DNA of 64,000 nucleotides from Neostapfia colusana (Eukaryota > Streptophyta > Magnoliopsida > Poales > Poaceae): assembly GCA_030760725.1 (NCBI GenBank), contig JASWHV010000011.1:79337765-79401764 (forward strand). Reading direction: 5' to 3'. Within the stretch, counting starts at the first letter, position 1. Each line of letters starts with the position of its first letter. Shown piece by piece: positions 1 through 11,127 of the stretch. The notes under the pieces were generated by a model. It saw nothing but the letters and a program-made list of their open reading frames with translations. It made no database searches and was not told the origin of the DNA. Made by a program: the position numbers and the translations under genes.

Positions 1-59
1 AAGAGGCAAGATCTGAAAGAAAGAAGAACAGTAACGGATTAGCTTATTAGTCAATAATT

Positions 60-182
60 GAGTAGTGTCCACAAACGGACCTAACAATTCACCTCCTCGT
101 CATCTGGTTGGTTGAAGTCGCTCGGGTGGGCCCCTCGCCACGCCAGCCCCATCTGCTCTCGTTCCCCATTCTCCTCGTCACA
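60..182. repeat. Left arm of imperfect inverted repeat flanking the ureide permease gene
   Basis: The reverse complement of this upstream segment resembles 2443-2545 downstream of the gene. A 17-base exact match (positions 166-182 against 2443-2459) is followed by shorter matching blocks around a CCCACCC motif, a TGACGAGG motif and TAGGTCC, in the same order. It lies in the promoter region of the permease. Found by eye; no alignment score was computed. Confidence 0.5.
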
Positions 183-503
183 TGGCACGCCCATCCACAC
201 CAAGCTCACTGACGATTTGCAAGCTTCCTGAACAGCACGGACGCTCGTAGCATACACGACGCATACGGAGGACGCGCTGACAGAGGGAGCTCAGGAACTC
301 GAGCTGCAGCAGCCAGGGCTTCCAATCCCTGCTCCCGTTTGGTACGTTTGCATCCGGTCCCTTCTCTCCTCCTATCTGGCGTGTTTCCTGCCAAGATACA
401 TGTTTTTTTCAGTTCTACTAGTGTTAGAGATGTGTGTTCTGACACCGTTCCCGCATCCAGTCGCGGTGATCTTCCCGTCACCTTCGCCGGCACAGACGCC
501 GAG

Positions 504-2281
504 ATGTACCTGGTGGAGGGCGTCGGCGGCGCCATCGGCCTGATGGGCGCGGCGCTGGTGCTGCTGGGCACCTGGCCGGTGGTCCTCGCCGTGCTGGAGC
601 GGCGCGGCCGGCTGCCGCAGCACACGTTCCTGGACTTCTCCGTCGCCAGCTTCCTCGCCGCCGTGCTCGTCGCCCTCACTTTCGGGCAGGTCGGCCCCGA
701 CACGCCGGAGACGCCCAACTTCCTCGCCCAGCTTGCCCAGGTCTCCAGCCGTCCCGAGAAAACTGACTAGCGAGAAAATACTGAGACATGTACGGCTCTG
801 AAACTGTTGTGACTTTCCATTGAACAGATACGGGACAACTGGCCCTCGGTCCTGGTCGCGGCGGCCGGCGGCGTCACCCTCAGCCTCGGGACGCTGGCCA
901 CGCAGTACGGCTGGGCGTTCGTCGGGCTCTCCGTCACCGAGGTCATGGCATCAAGCCTCAAAGTCGTCATAGGTAGGCAGGCACACGACCACCACCACCC
1001 CCAACGCCTACGAACATTCGAAGCCCGTTGCTGCCTGAAACTTCTCAGAACCTGAAGATCACTTACAATGACACTGAAACCGCTCTTGCCAGGGACGACG
1101 ATGAACTACTTCCTGGACGGCCGGATCAACAGGGCGGAGGTCCTCTTCCCCGGCGTCGGGTGCTTCCTGATCGCGGCCGGCCTCGGGTCACTCGTGCACT
1201 CTTCCAATGCCGCCGACAACCAGGAGAAGCTAGCGAGATCCATGGCGAACCATGCCAGCACCGCAAGGTACTACGGTGTGGGTTTTTTTTTCTTCTTCAA
1301 CCGTGGAAACAGTTGCAGTACTTGACAAAACAGCGTGCGTGATGTTCTGAATGATCCACAGGAACACGACTGCAGATGGAGAGCTCACTGAACTCCTCCT
1401 CGAGAAAGGTACACCCTGATCGATGAACAACTGCTGTAGGAAAGAGTTTTATCATCTGAATGTTTAGTTTTTTTGTCAGATCTACCAAAGGATCCTGAAG
1501 AAGCGAAGCCTGATGCGCCACAGGCTACTCCGGCGACTGAGAAAGTAGAGGCAGGGACAGCAGAGTTCCTCGTGGATCTCGAGGGGAAGAGGTCGATTAA
1601 AGTAAGTGGCATACAGATGAATTAAAGCCGATTTGAATATAGTTGATCGTATTACTGTGTTAAAATTCTAGAAATGAAATTCACACGTATTTTTTCTAAA
1701 AAAAATGGTCTGGATCTTGGTTGAACCTCATCGTACGTCGTCAGGTGCTGGGGTCCCACACGCTGCTCGGGCTGGGCGTCGTCGTCTTCGCGGGCGTCTG
1801 CTACGCGCTCTTCGCGCCGGCGTTCAACCTGGCCACCAACGACCAGTGGCGCGTCCTCCCCGACGGCGTGCCGCGCCTCGCCGTCTACGCCGCCTTCTTT
1901 CACTTCTCGCTCTCCTGCCTCGCCGCCAGCGCCGCGCTCAACGTGTGGCTCCTGTACCGCCCCGCGGCCGGCGTACCCCGCTCCACGCTGCGCGCCTACC
2001 TCCGCGACGGCGGCGAGGGCAGGCGGCTCGCGCTGCTGGCCGGCGCGGTGTGCGGGCTCGGCAACGCGTTCACGTTCATGGCCGGGCAGGCCGCCGGCTA
2101 CGCCGCCGCCGACTCCGTGCAGGCGCTGCCGCTGGTGAGCACGTTCTGGGGCGTGCTGCTGTTCGGCGAGTACCGGCGGTCGTCGCGGCGGACGTACACG
2201 CTGCTGGGGAGCATGCTGCTCATGTTCGTCGTCGCCATGGCCGTGCTCATGGCGTCCTCCGCACACCGCAAGCCGCTCTGA
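504..2281 (+). CDS. UPS: Ureide permease (UPS family), 6 coding exons, 420 aa
   Basis: This is a plasma-membrane proton-coupled carrier family for allantoin and, in some members, uracil and other oxo-heterocycles. Coding exons are 504-740, 828-972, 1093-1267, 1362-1408, 1480-1601 and 1745-2281. All junctions are GT-AG, phases agree, and the total of 1263 nt gives 420 aa, close to the roughly 400 aa usual for UPS proteins. Family hallmarks are LPQHTFLDF near residue 38, ATQYGWAFVGLSVTEV in exon 2, MNYFLDGRINRAEVLFPG in exon 3, FNLATNDQW, and GQAAGYAAADSVQALPLVST followed by FGEYRRSSRRTYTLL near the C terminus. The protein is very hydrophobic (about ten membrane spans expected), with a charged central loop encoded by exons 4-5. 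The start follows a likely 5' UTR intron (about 342-460, GT donor, CAG acceptor). Exons are strongly GC-rich, as in many grass genes. No breaks were seen. The substrate cannot be read from sequence. Confidence 0.95.
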
Positions 2282-2442
2282 GAGCCGCCGCAACCGGAGC
2301 CGTTCGTTGCATGTACTGTTAGTCTGTTACCAGTGGCGATGCTTAATGGATTTGTACTAGTGAGCACCAGAGCGTGTAATTAAGGTTCAAAGCACTATAG
2401 TATCTAATTGAATTTCTAGAATCTTCCTAGACAGACCCGATA

Positions 2443-2545
2443 TGTGACGAGGAGAATGGAGATAGCGAAGAGGCTTGCGTGTGGCCCACCCCAGCCAGTT
2501 GACAGAACAGCTGACGAGGCGCTGATTAGGCTGATAGGTCCAAGA
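2443..2545. repeat. Right arm of imperfect inverted repeat flanking the ureide permease gene
   Basis: In this orientation it matches the reverse complement of 60-182, beginning with 17 identical bases at 2443-2459. It starts about 160 bp past the permease stop codon. It may be a displaced copy of a permease promoter, since a second, degenerate permease lies 6 kb away, but that is inference. Confidence 0.5.
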
Positions 2546-2590
2546 TACATCAAGAAGAAAAAAAACACGTTACGCCACCTTTATGAACAA

Positions 2591-2660
2591 TGACATCCGG
2601 AGCCGACTGATCCAAACAGCTCTCGTGACATCCGGAGCCTACTGATCCAAACAGATCTTT
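2591..2660. repeat. Two-copy 35-bp tandem duplication
   Basis: The unit starting TGACATCCGGAGCC begins at 2591 and again at 2626, with only a few changes. The remaining sequence from 2661 to 3207 is AT-rich intergenic DNA in which I see no gene or named repeat. Confidence 0.75.
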
Positions 2661-3207
2661 GACGCAAACATGTAAAAATTCTCTTAGACCATATATCCTC
2701 ATCCTACTGTCACAATTTTTTTCACTCAAGTCAAATCCACACTTTATTTTTTCAATTTTACGTTCACACTATTTTTTATTGATGTTTTAGATAAAAGAGT
2801 TTAAGTGAAAAAAATACAATAACTACAAGATAACGATCCTATAGCCTAGAAGAGTTTTTTATCACGATTACAACAAAGAGATATCTGCATTCAAAATGTC
2901 TCGATGACATCATCACTAATTATTCATAAAGGTACATGATCCCCATCAAAATCACTGAACATACAAAAGTCCAACGGTTTTACACTCGCAAGTCAATTAT
3001 TTTTAACTCTTTTGATGACGTATCTAGCTTCCTAAACAGCAGGGAACAAACCACAGGACAAACGATTTGTGCTTGCAGCGTTATCCTGTACTACTGAATG
3101 AAATACTCCCTGCCCACGGTTTTCACTGCTCTAATAGCAAAAACTTAACCAAGCAAATTCTATGCTGAATATGCAGAAAAACTTCCCAGAAAACTCCTGG
3201 GACACTA

Positions 3208-5725
3208 TTACAACAAATGTGACCCGATCCTTCTGTCCTGGCCTAAATGCATCCTTTCAGGCCAAACTAAATTCAATCTTCTTGCGAAGTCCTCCACTTC
3301 TCTGCATGATGAAATAAAACAAATTATTATTTCAAAACAGTACGGTGCTCGAAGTAGTAGCATATAGCGTCTTAACAGTTTTCTGAACACAGCACAGAAA
3401 AAATGGTTGGGAAAAAGCATCAAATACAATTTGAATTTCATCGATCACACTGTTACAAAACATCTAAATTTTCAAACAACAGCATAAGTTAAATGATTTA
3501 TCACGGGGACAAATGTATCTTTTTATTTTCTGAAATTGAGAAATAGTAGAAGATATGCATATGCATGTATGCACTATATGATACCTCATGTCCTTACCTA
3601 TCTAGCTCTTCCTTCATTGCAGGGTCGAGTCCATCATCAGAGTCACAATCTTCAAATGGGAACTCAATACCATCTTGAACATTTTCACTTTGGCAAGGAT
3701 GTCTAGAAATATTACCACTATCTGATCTGCATGGATCCCCCCCAGAAGCTCCCTGCTAAATTCCCAGATAAATCGTGTAAGAAATGCAATATTCTATACA
3801 GAAGTACAGCACAGAAGAGAACAAGTTTGGACTCTAACCTTATTTACGGATCCCAGGTTAGCTTTTGTGGAATTTTTAGCATTATCTTTCCTTCTTTTAT
3901 TCTTTTTCTTATTCTTGACGGTTTTCCCACCTCCAGAACCTGTTAGATGGTTAAACGAAACCAATATTTTAAATAGAAAAGAGCACATGGAGCACGTCTT
4001 ATGTGGCGCGCTGCGCAGACTTCTGGGTATTATTGTTTTAACTAACTTGAAACAACATGCTATCTTAGAAGTTAGAACATAGGAAAAATATTAAGAGTGA
4101 CAAAAAAGGTTAAAGATAACTTCATGCGTACATGTCAGAGGAGGTAGGGGGTTATAATCAAGATGCTCCTGCTGCACCTAGTTTTAGAGCGTTTTATGTT
4201 CGTCTTCAGGGCATTTCAATCATAGAGTCAGAATATTTTTGTAATTACATCTGATGAAAAATCATAACAAACCCTGATTCTAGAAAGTCTTTTGAAAAGA
4301 GATTAATATTCAATTGCTCTGAACCAACAAATAAACATGAATACACTAATATAATCTTGAGCACCAATGTCACTACAAGGCCTAGAACTACATACATAGT
4401 GATTAGGTATTTTGGCCCAGAAGAATGATTTTGTGTTGCTCCTGACTGTTATATCGAATATTGCAATTGTAGGTCAGATATTGTAAGGAAAAAGTCATGT
4501 AATCAATTTGTAGTGCAACCCAGAATCACAGAACAATAAGCTATGGTCTACTAAACTGAAATTCAAATTAACTAAATCACATACAACAACATCCGAAATT
4601 CAAATCCTGATTTTTCAGTAATCCAGGCATCTGTAGCTACAGACGAAGTGAATGGTTTTTATCCAATATAACTTGCTGTAATCATACCCCCATCGCCATT
4701 TATAAAGCAAAGTATCTCATCCAAGGATCTCTCATCCTTTTGTTCCACTTGTACTTGAACATCCTGAAATAAAGTGAATCTCAGAATCCAACGTGAAATA
4801 TTAACACAGCAGGTTGATACAAAAAATATCGTTGAACACAACACATAAAATCGACCAAAGTAGATACATACCTTTAGTCTCTGGCGCTCCTGGAGTTCCT
4901 TCCGCTTTTTTGCATACAACCGATTCAATAATCGAATCGTAGGATCATCATTTATATTTTCTAGGGGCTCCAATTTTTCTTCCTGGGTACATCTAAGTTT
5001 AGAAAAATAATAATGAATGTGTTTATATAATATATATAAAGCTCATGATGTTATTCTTACCTCTGTTAAGTCATCTGGTAAATGAAAAATATCACGGACT
5101 TCTTCAGGTGACTTTCCCCCAATGATTCGAGCAAGCGCACCACATGTAAGATCAACAAGTGGCCTTAATTGCAAACTAAGAGCCGCAGAAGCCAATTTGC
5201 AGAGTTTTTCATAGTCTATCCTAACAAACTTTTCATCAAATGATTTGCGCTCCTGTACAATAAAGAAGAACAATACTAAGATATGTTGGACAAATATAGA
5301 TTAAACAAGCAGGATCTTCAAGAATATTCTGAATTGCAGCAAACCTTGTTTGAGCGCCCAGGGACCTGATGAAACCGGCAGTAGTCGAGAATCAAACTCA
5401 AACTAGCTGGATTAACTCTTTCCGGGAGAACAATGGCATGATTTTTTGATGATCCTGTGCCATTTTTCATTATTTCCCGGCATATCATAGGGCAGAACAT
5501 TGCGACCTCCTCCTCCACTTGCTGTATGGAACCGTCAGAGCATTGAAGCCAGATATAAGTCTTCAAAGCCTGGTAGTGTATCAATATGCTCATGTTAGGA
5601 CCAAATAAAAGCACTCATGGTACAAAAATGCATTTTCCTTCCAAACAAGAACGAAAGAAGGTGGTTAGGAAATGCAAAGAACCACATACCTCCGGTTTTA
5701 TTACTGCTAACTCGCTCCCGGACAT
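3208..5725 (-). CDS. SKP1-like protein of the ASK20/21 type with extended C terminus, 8 coding exons
   Basis: Putative SCF ubiquitin-ligase adaptor: SKP1 proteins bridge cullin-1 and F-box proteins. Exons in coding order are 5690-5725, 5345-5569, 5061-5252, 4872-4982, 4688-4763, 3839-3939, 3598-3752 and 3208-3301 (990 nt, 329 aa), all GT-AG and phase-consistent. Residues from about 14 form the SKP1/POZ domain (TYIWLQCSDGSIQQVEEEVA, then ILDYCRFHQVPGRS). Exon 3 gives the C-terminal SKP1 domain (DEKFVRIDYEKL, LVDLTCGALARII, FHLPDDLTEEEK). Unlike canonical SKP1 (about 160 aa), the protein continues with a NRLYAKKRKELQER helix, a lysine-rich KNKKKNKRRK stretch that could be a nuclear localisation signal, an acidic block, and a final EVEDFARRLNLVW motif. 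This layout matches Arabidopsis ASK20/ASK21. The start MSGSELAVIKPE is the first in-frame Met before the POZ domain. No disabling lesion was found. Confidence 0.93.
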
Positions 5726-6379
5726 GATTGCCTGACGCCAGGGGGAAAATGATGATAACCTTGCCCAAAACCTGCTTGGTAAAGTTCCCGCTGTAAGATC
5801 TAAAACAGATTTCAAGTTTTTATGGTAAAATAAAGTAGTTTGAAGATTAAACCAATGTTTTGGTTTAATATAGGAACTACATGAGTTTCTAATGTTAGAG
5901 ATGACTAGCTCCGAAAAATTTTAGTTCTCTGCTAAACAGACCCTAAATACAGATGATAATTAATAAGAGATTCCTTTATAGGTATACAAACTCCGCCCAG
6001 CATTCCCGTGTCAAGCAACTACCTTAGAAAACTCTATAACAAATTAGGGCACTCTTTGATTTCCCTTCAAGCTGGAGAACGGCTTTATTTTTCAAACAAG
6101 AAACAGGTAGCGGTTGATTGGTGGCGACTGGAGTCCACCAAACCGTACCTGAACTGGGACTTCAGCATAGATGTTCTACCAGAGTCGAACTACGCGCAGA
6201 AGAGACGGAAAAAAGATCGGACAAACATCTCTGCCGTCTACTACATTTCAACAGCAGAAACAGAGAGCACGGCCCGTACTCCTTAATTTTCATTTCCGAA
6301 GACGAGGAGACATTGGCTACTATCACAGTAGAGAAACGTCAGCAGAGTAGATCGACGCAGCGACATTTCCATCCTACAA

Positions 6380-6720
6380 TAGACGGCCGCGCCCGCGCCC
6401 GCTCCCGCGCCCTCCGTAACGGCTCGGATTAACGACAGGGAGGAGAGAATAAGGACAGATCGAGGACGGCTCCTGCTCACCTCGAGAATAGGACGATCCG
6501 ACGAACGAGCAGACGGAGGGCGTCCGGAGGGGGGCAGCGTCAGTCAGCGGGGAACGGACGCCGGGGAGTCGGCGAAGCGGGAGGGCCGTCACAGCGTTGA
6601 AGTGGACGGGGGGGGGGGGGGGGGAGGCGGTGGCGGGCGGAGAGGGGCGTTTGGTACGGTTAGAGACCTCGCCGCCGGGGAGCCGGATCCCGGTGCTTGC
6701 GTGTGCTAGGTTTTTTTTGG
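6380..6720 (-). promoter_or_regulatory. GC-rich 5' region and probable non-coding first exon of the SKP1-like gene
   Basis: A GC-rich island lies upstream of the minus-strand SKP1-like gene. On the minus strand an AG|GTGAGC donor sits at about 6480/6481, and an acceptor-like CAG lies just above the start codon region (about 5780), suggesting a 5' UTR intron. A run of 17 G on the plus strand (6608-6624) falls in this island. No transcript evidence is available. The stretch 5730-6380 otherwise shows no supported gene. Confidence 0.45.
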
Positions 6721-6724
6721 ATGG

Positions 6725-7447
6725 ACGGGACGGAGACGGAGATGGGGGGTGGATTTGGGGAGCGGATGGTTGGTGTTCGGGGTGGCCCCGTACCGCAGTT
6801 CGGCAAGCCTTGCCCGCCGCCGGGACCTCTGTCTGTACACAAAGCGTCCGGGAGTCGACATGTAATCCGATCCAATTAACCCTTTAAATCTGTACCTGCT
6901 ACTTGTTCTGAGCTACTTTTTTTTTCCCTCGTTCTTGTCTCGTGTGCGATAAGTGATACTTGTCCTATTTTGTAATACTGCTCTTTCCTTAGTTTTTAAA
7001 AGAATTTTTTTCTACGAGAGCTAAAAAGTCTTTGATGTACTCTTTGTGGAGGACTGGAGGTGATCATTTCTTCATTAGCCGTATGTTCAAGACCTCAGGG
7101 CTTCAACACCATTTTCATTTTTAGTGCTGATTATCTTTCAAATATAACGATATTGCATATCCTTGTATTTAAGGAGGGTGTTAAGAGTATAATAGTCAGA
7201 AGTATTAGTGTGACTTCTAGTCTTATAATCTCATCACATAGTCTATATAGAGACACATCCTTGACCCTTATTATGATCCACTATCTGTACAAGTCCTTTT
7301 CATAACAGCACGCATACAAACATTCTAGTGTACCGGCACAAATTGCGTAGACCTGTTAAGAAATGAATTGCAATCAACAACAAAAAGATTCAATAAATAG
7401 GATAGTTACTCCACGATTATGACTTAATGTTATGCACATGTGTCAAT
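6725..7447. other. Intergenic AT-rich DNA, nothing recognised
   Basis: No open frame resembling a gene, no RNA gene and no clear repeat structure were seen here on either strand. Confidence 0.5.
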
Positions 7448-8086
7448 TAGGGGTGGGTGTTTGGTTAAAAAAATTTAGTTACAACGAATTAATAACCCAC
7501 TATAAAGAAAGTACAGTCCGGTTCATGTAGCTTCTGTTTGAGCGGGTCCAGGGAGGTCTGACCCATTTGGGTCTTTTGTACGCATTATTTCTCTACATTT
7601 TTGCAAGAGACTGTTAATTGATAACCTAATATGATCTAAAAAAAAGTTATACCCATACAATTTAGTTGCGGTTAATTTGGTTCAATTTTTCAATTAACCA
7701 TACATTGGTGTATAATATAATTAATTAGATAAAAGTGATAAAAACAAACAAAAAAATAGCAATAAACATACAAAAATGACATGTACGAGCCGATGGATTC
7801 TGGAGATTATGAAGATTGGATTGGGCTATGAGAAAAATTCAATGAGAATGAAATTAGTACTATTTAGGTTTGTTTTTATGGGTTGTGTGATAATGTGAGT
7901 TAAATTTTGATTAGATCGGTTAATTTGATTAATACGACATGAAATCAAGATAAAATTCAGTTAAGCATAATACATAAAAATGAATACTGATTTTAACTGA
8001 AAAGCTTTGTTAACCACATAGTTCTGTTCGATTCGGTGTGATTCAGTTCAGTTCGATTTACGGTTTACGATTAATTGCCCACCTTA
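7448..8086. mobile_element. Non-autonomous hAT-like DNA transposon (about 640 bp)
   Basis: The ends are TAGGGGTGGG at the left and CCCACCTTA at the right, an imperfect terminal inverted repeat of the TA/CAGGGGTGGG type common in plant hAT elements. The 8-bp flanks are GTGTCAAT (7440-7447) and GCGTCAAT (8087-8094), matching at 7 of 8 positions, as expected for a hAT target-site duplication. The interior is AT-rich, with repeated GGTTAATTTG-like motifs and no transposase. Confidence 0.65.
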
Positions 8087-8261
8087 GCGTCAATCAACAA
8101 TCCAGGGCCTCATGCAATTTCAACCGTCGTGGGACAAAAGCATCGGTGGATCCCTGAAATCTGTTGGCATCGCTGCAGATTTTTCTTAGTGATGCTTAGT
8201 TGCATCCAGGGCCTTTGTGGAGTGAGATGTGCATTCCTTCTAGTTTAGTTTAGCATTTGAT

Positions 8262-8950
8262 ATTTGACATCTCATGCGCTAAAGAAGCAGAAGCTATGAG
8301 AAGCACGACCGTGATAACAAACATTGACACCATGGCAGTAAGCACAGGGTATGTCTTCCTCGATGACTCCAGGTGGTCCTTCTCAGGGCTTGTTTGAATA
8401 TAACTAAATAACCTCAATTTAAAGTGGATTGAAAGCGACTGAATTAAAAATTAGTTTATTTTCCACTCCAAGCCCTGAAGAACAGCACGAAACAACCACC
8501 AGAAGTTATACCATCAGCAATACAAATACGGTACCATATTCAAACGAAGTGGTTGAGATGCTGAAACCGCACCTAGAGTGAGCGGCATCAGCAGCTGCGC
8601 ATACAGCAGCTGGCCTGACCAGCCATGAACTGAAAGCTGTTTCCGAACCCGCACAGAACACAGCCATTCCAGTCCATGGCATAAGCTCGGATTGCCGATG
8701 TTGCCACAATCCGGCCATTGGATGGTAGAGGAACCAGATGTTATTGAGGCTCATCCCGAGCGCAAAGCACGACAGCGAGAGGTAGAATAAGGCGGTATAG
8801 ACCACCAGATGAGGCGTACCCTTCCTTTTGAGGCAGTGCCACTGATCCTTGATGGCAAGGTTCATCGCTGGAGCAAGAAGAGAGAAGCATACTCCACCAA
8901 GAATGACCAGCACACAAGGCCAAGCAGGCAGCTTGTTAGAGTAAAAAACC
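8262..8950 (-). pseudogene. Truncated, degenerate ureide permease copy
   Basis: The minus strand carries the equivalent of the last UPS exon. It begins with a GGVCFSLLAPAMNLAIKDQW segment, continues through a LYHPMAGL region and an AAVCAAADAA segment (cf. the GQAAGYAAAD motif of the intact gene), and ends with SSRKTYPVL plus a hydrophobic tail near 8270-8380. Frame breaks and internal losses occur after the AAAD segment, the region equivalent to exons 1-5 is absent, and the last part is separated by a small inserted element at 8384-8477. It is probably the remnant of a tandem or dispersed duplicate of the permease at 504-2281. Confidence 0.85.
8384..8477. mobile_element. MITE-like insertion (about 94 bp) in the permease pseudogene
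   Basis: The segment starts CAGGGCTTG and ends CAAGCCCTG, a perfect 9-bp terminal inverted repeat, with an AT-rich interior. It sits exactly between two homologous parts of the pseudogene exon. The superfamily is uncertain because a clean target-site duplication could not be identified in the decayed flanks. Confidence 0.6.
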
Positions 8951-9231
8951 TGCATGGTCACTCATTTTTTATCAAGAAAAGCAGCAGGATAAATTCCCAC
9001 TGCTAAAAATTAATTATTAGATGTGGATAGTTTTACAAAATAGACCTCAAGATGATAATTTCAGCAACAAGATGACACTAGACATGCGCCTCGTTTTCAG
9101 ACCCAGTCGGTACTTAAAAAAATGCATCTGCGATGTCGAATGAATTAATAGTCGCTTGTGATGAAAGAACATCACACACGGCTCGCAAATGCAAACCGCA
9201 TGTGTAAACATATCAATTTTCACAAGCAAAC

Positions 9232-9640
9232 CGTGAAGTAGGGGTTGCCTGCAATATTTGCCATTAATACAGGCGGCTGAAGCGACTGGACGTGCGCGAC
9301 CTTTGCGGTTACCGAGGGAAACGCGCCTTTGAATTTAATTTGAAGCCACCAAACGATACAAGCGGATTGTAGAGTAGGAGCCGCCTACAATATTGACCAT
9401 TAATACAGGCGGCTGAAGCGATCGAGCGTGTGTGACCTTTCCGGTTACCGAGGGGAACGCGTCTTTAAATTCAATTCAAAGCCACCAAACGATACAGGCA
9501 GACGGTGGAGTAGGAGTCGCCTACAATATTGGCCATTAATACAGGCGGCTGAAGCGACCGGGCGTGTGCACCTTTTCGGTTACCGAGGGGAACGCGCGCA
9601 GTACATGTGTCCTTTAAATTCAATTCGAAGCCACTAAACG
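9232..9640. repeat. 136-bp tandem repeat, about three copies
   Basis: The landmark TTAATACAGGCGGCTGAAGCG occurs at 9264, 9400 and 9536, exactly 136 bp apart each time, within a longer repeating unit that also contains a GGTTACCGAGG block and a GAAGCCAC(C/T)AAACGAT block. The copies differ by scattered substitutions; the third has a short insertion near 9597. It lies in the presumed subterminal region of the CACTA element. Confidence 0.9.
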
Positions 9641-9858
9641 ATGATCGACATAATACACACCCGCGTCTTCTCCGCACAACCATAGTACTACTCTTTCTCT
9701 TCTTTCTCCGCCACACCCAATCGACCTTCACACGAAATGGCAACCAAATGCCGCCGCCAAGCCTGCCGAGGGAACCAGCAGCTAAGCGGCCGCGATCCTG
9801 TACATATTAATTATATTCCTCTTCATTATCTCCTACATTCTCAACCCAAACAATATTT

Positions 9859-9965
9859 TGCAAGAACTTAAAATTTGGGCTTTTACAAGCCCCCTCATTT
9901 TGATCAACAATATTAATTAATCCTAAACTTATTAATTTTTTTCACAGACGGTTCTATATTGAAAA
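9859..9965. repeat. Direct repeat unit 1 of 2 (partner at 10600-10700)
   Basis: An approximately 100-bp block with CAAGAACTT, TTTTACAAGCCCCCTCATTTTGAT and TTAATTAAT landmarks recurs 741 bp downstream. Both copies end in a CACAGA(C/T)GGTT motif typical of the CACTA subterminal repeats in this window. Confidence 0.8.
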
Positions 9966-10599
9966 TCCATCTCTGATACATGCCTCTTTATAGGTCCGCT
10001 CTTTAGTTTCTTCTTACTTTGCTTCATATTTTATTTAGATTACAATATAAATACTCAAATATGTATAGATTCTGCAAATTAAGTCCAAACTCGATGATCC
10101 TTTTTTCTATATTCTTCAAAAATTAATATATACCAGATGAAACAAAAGTTTAAAACTTATATAGGTAACATTGTTATATTTTGGTAAATATAGAATTAAT
10201 TTATATGCACAAATTATTCAGATGTTCATATTTTCTAAAAAAAGGATCTTCCACGAAAAGTTGGTTTATACATGTATGAATTTTGTTATTTTTAAAGCAT
10301 TCCAACATATCAAAATTCAAATTATCCATCATTCTAATAAAATGCTCATATACATATAAGGCATTTTTCAAATTTTAAACACACATTGATTTAAACAATT
10401 TTATAAAAATCTTAAAAAAATCATAGAGGTTGGTATGATGACTAAAAAGTCCCATAGAAAAATTCACTCATAAAATCATTGTATTTTGAAAGATAAAAAA
10501 ATGAAAAATAACCTAGTTATTTGTGTTTTTATGTTGTGACCAATTTTAAATGTTTTTTCAAGTGAAATTTAATGGGCACCTATAATACTAAATCATATT

Positions 10600-10700
10600 A
10601 CAAGAACTTCAAATTTGGCCTTTTACAAGCCCCCTCATTTTGATTAAGAATATTAATTAATTCTAAACTTAGTAAACTTTTCTCACAGATGGTTTAAATT
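10600..10700. repeat. Direct repeat unit 2 of 2 (partner at 9859-9965)
   Basis: This is the second copy of the approximately 100-bp block. The two copies are separated by AT-rich sequence with no coding potential, consistent with amplification of the CACTA subterminal zone. Confidence 0.8.
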
Positions 10701-10980
10701 ATAAACCGTCTGCGCTAATACATCTTTACGGGCGGTGTTTAATACATCTTTGAGGAGGAAGAGGAGGTCGCACGCCGGTCGCACGTCTCTGCACCACCGC
10801 CCGCAATTAAGTTCTCCGCAACGATGCACATTTATAATCTCCATGCGCGAAGTAGCAACACACAAATATACTAGAAAGAACCTAATTTAAACATTTTTCA
10901 TAGGCAATTTTAACTAAGAGTTGCCTGTACTAATACATCTTCGTAGGTGATGTTTAACTAAGAGCCGCCTGTGGAAATTT

Positions 10981-11127
10981 GCGCCTATATAAGGCCGCTC
11001 GGTCTCCTAAAAAAAACCCAACCCTAGAGATTTCACTTAAACGCCGTCAGGCTGCCAAAATTTTCCTTTGCTTCGAAAGCCCTCGCCGCAGAATTTCGTC
11101 CTCGCCGCCGAGCTTCGTTGCCGTCGC
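10981..11127 (+). promoter_or_regulatory. TATA box and leader of the CACTA element, cut by the gypsy insertion
   Basis: TATATAA at 10986-10992 is followed by a CT/GC-rich leader that stops at the gypsy LTR (11128). The pyrimidine-rich, GC-rich sequence resuming at 28059 looks like the continuation of such a leader, and the transposase-like region begins downstream at 28.8 kb. Function is inferred only. Confidence 0.4.

Larger units (their letters stand above)
9076..11127 (+). mobile_element. Probable 5' part of a CACTA (En/Spm-like) transposon
   Basis: This region carries GGCGGCT and AACCGTCTG-type subterminal motifs like those at the proven right end (32480-33025): a 136-bp tandem repeat, then CACAGACGG / AACCGTCTGCG motifs at 9948-9965 and 10680-10980, then a TATA box and leader. 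A CACTA preceded by TGA occurs at 9076, and the right terminus is also followed by TGA. However, the inverted repeat does not extend beyond CACTA, so the left border is tentative. The element continues after the gypsy insertion, at 28059. Confidence 0.5.

Noticed and set aside
1652..2322. Long open frames on both strands around the last permease exon
   Set aside because: Low-complexity Arg/Ala-rich translations in the wrong frame of a GC-rich exon; only the frame continuing the permease exons has family motifs.
6008..6432. Possible small gene upstream of the SKP1-like gene
   Set aside because: Two overlapping short frames with no recognisable motif and no splice support, within the probable 5' UTR intron/promoter zone.
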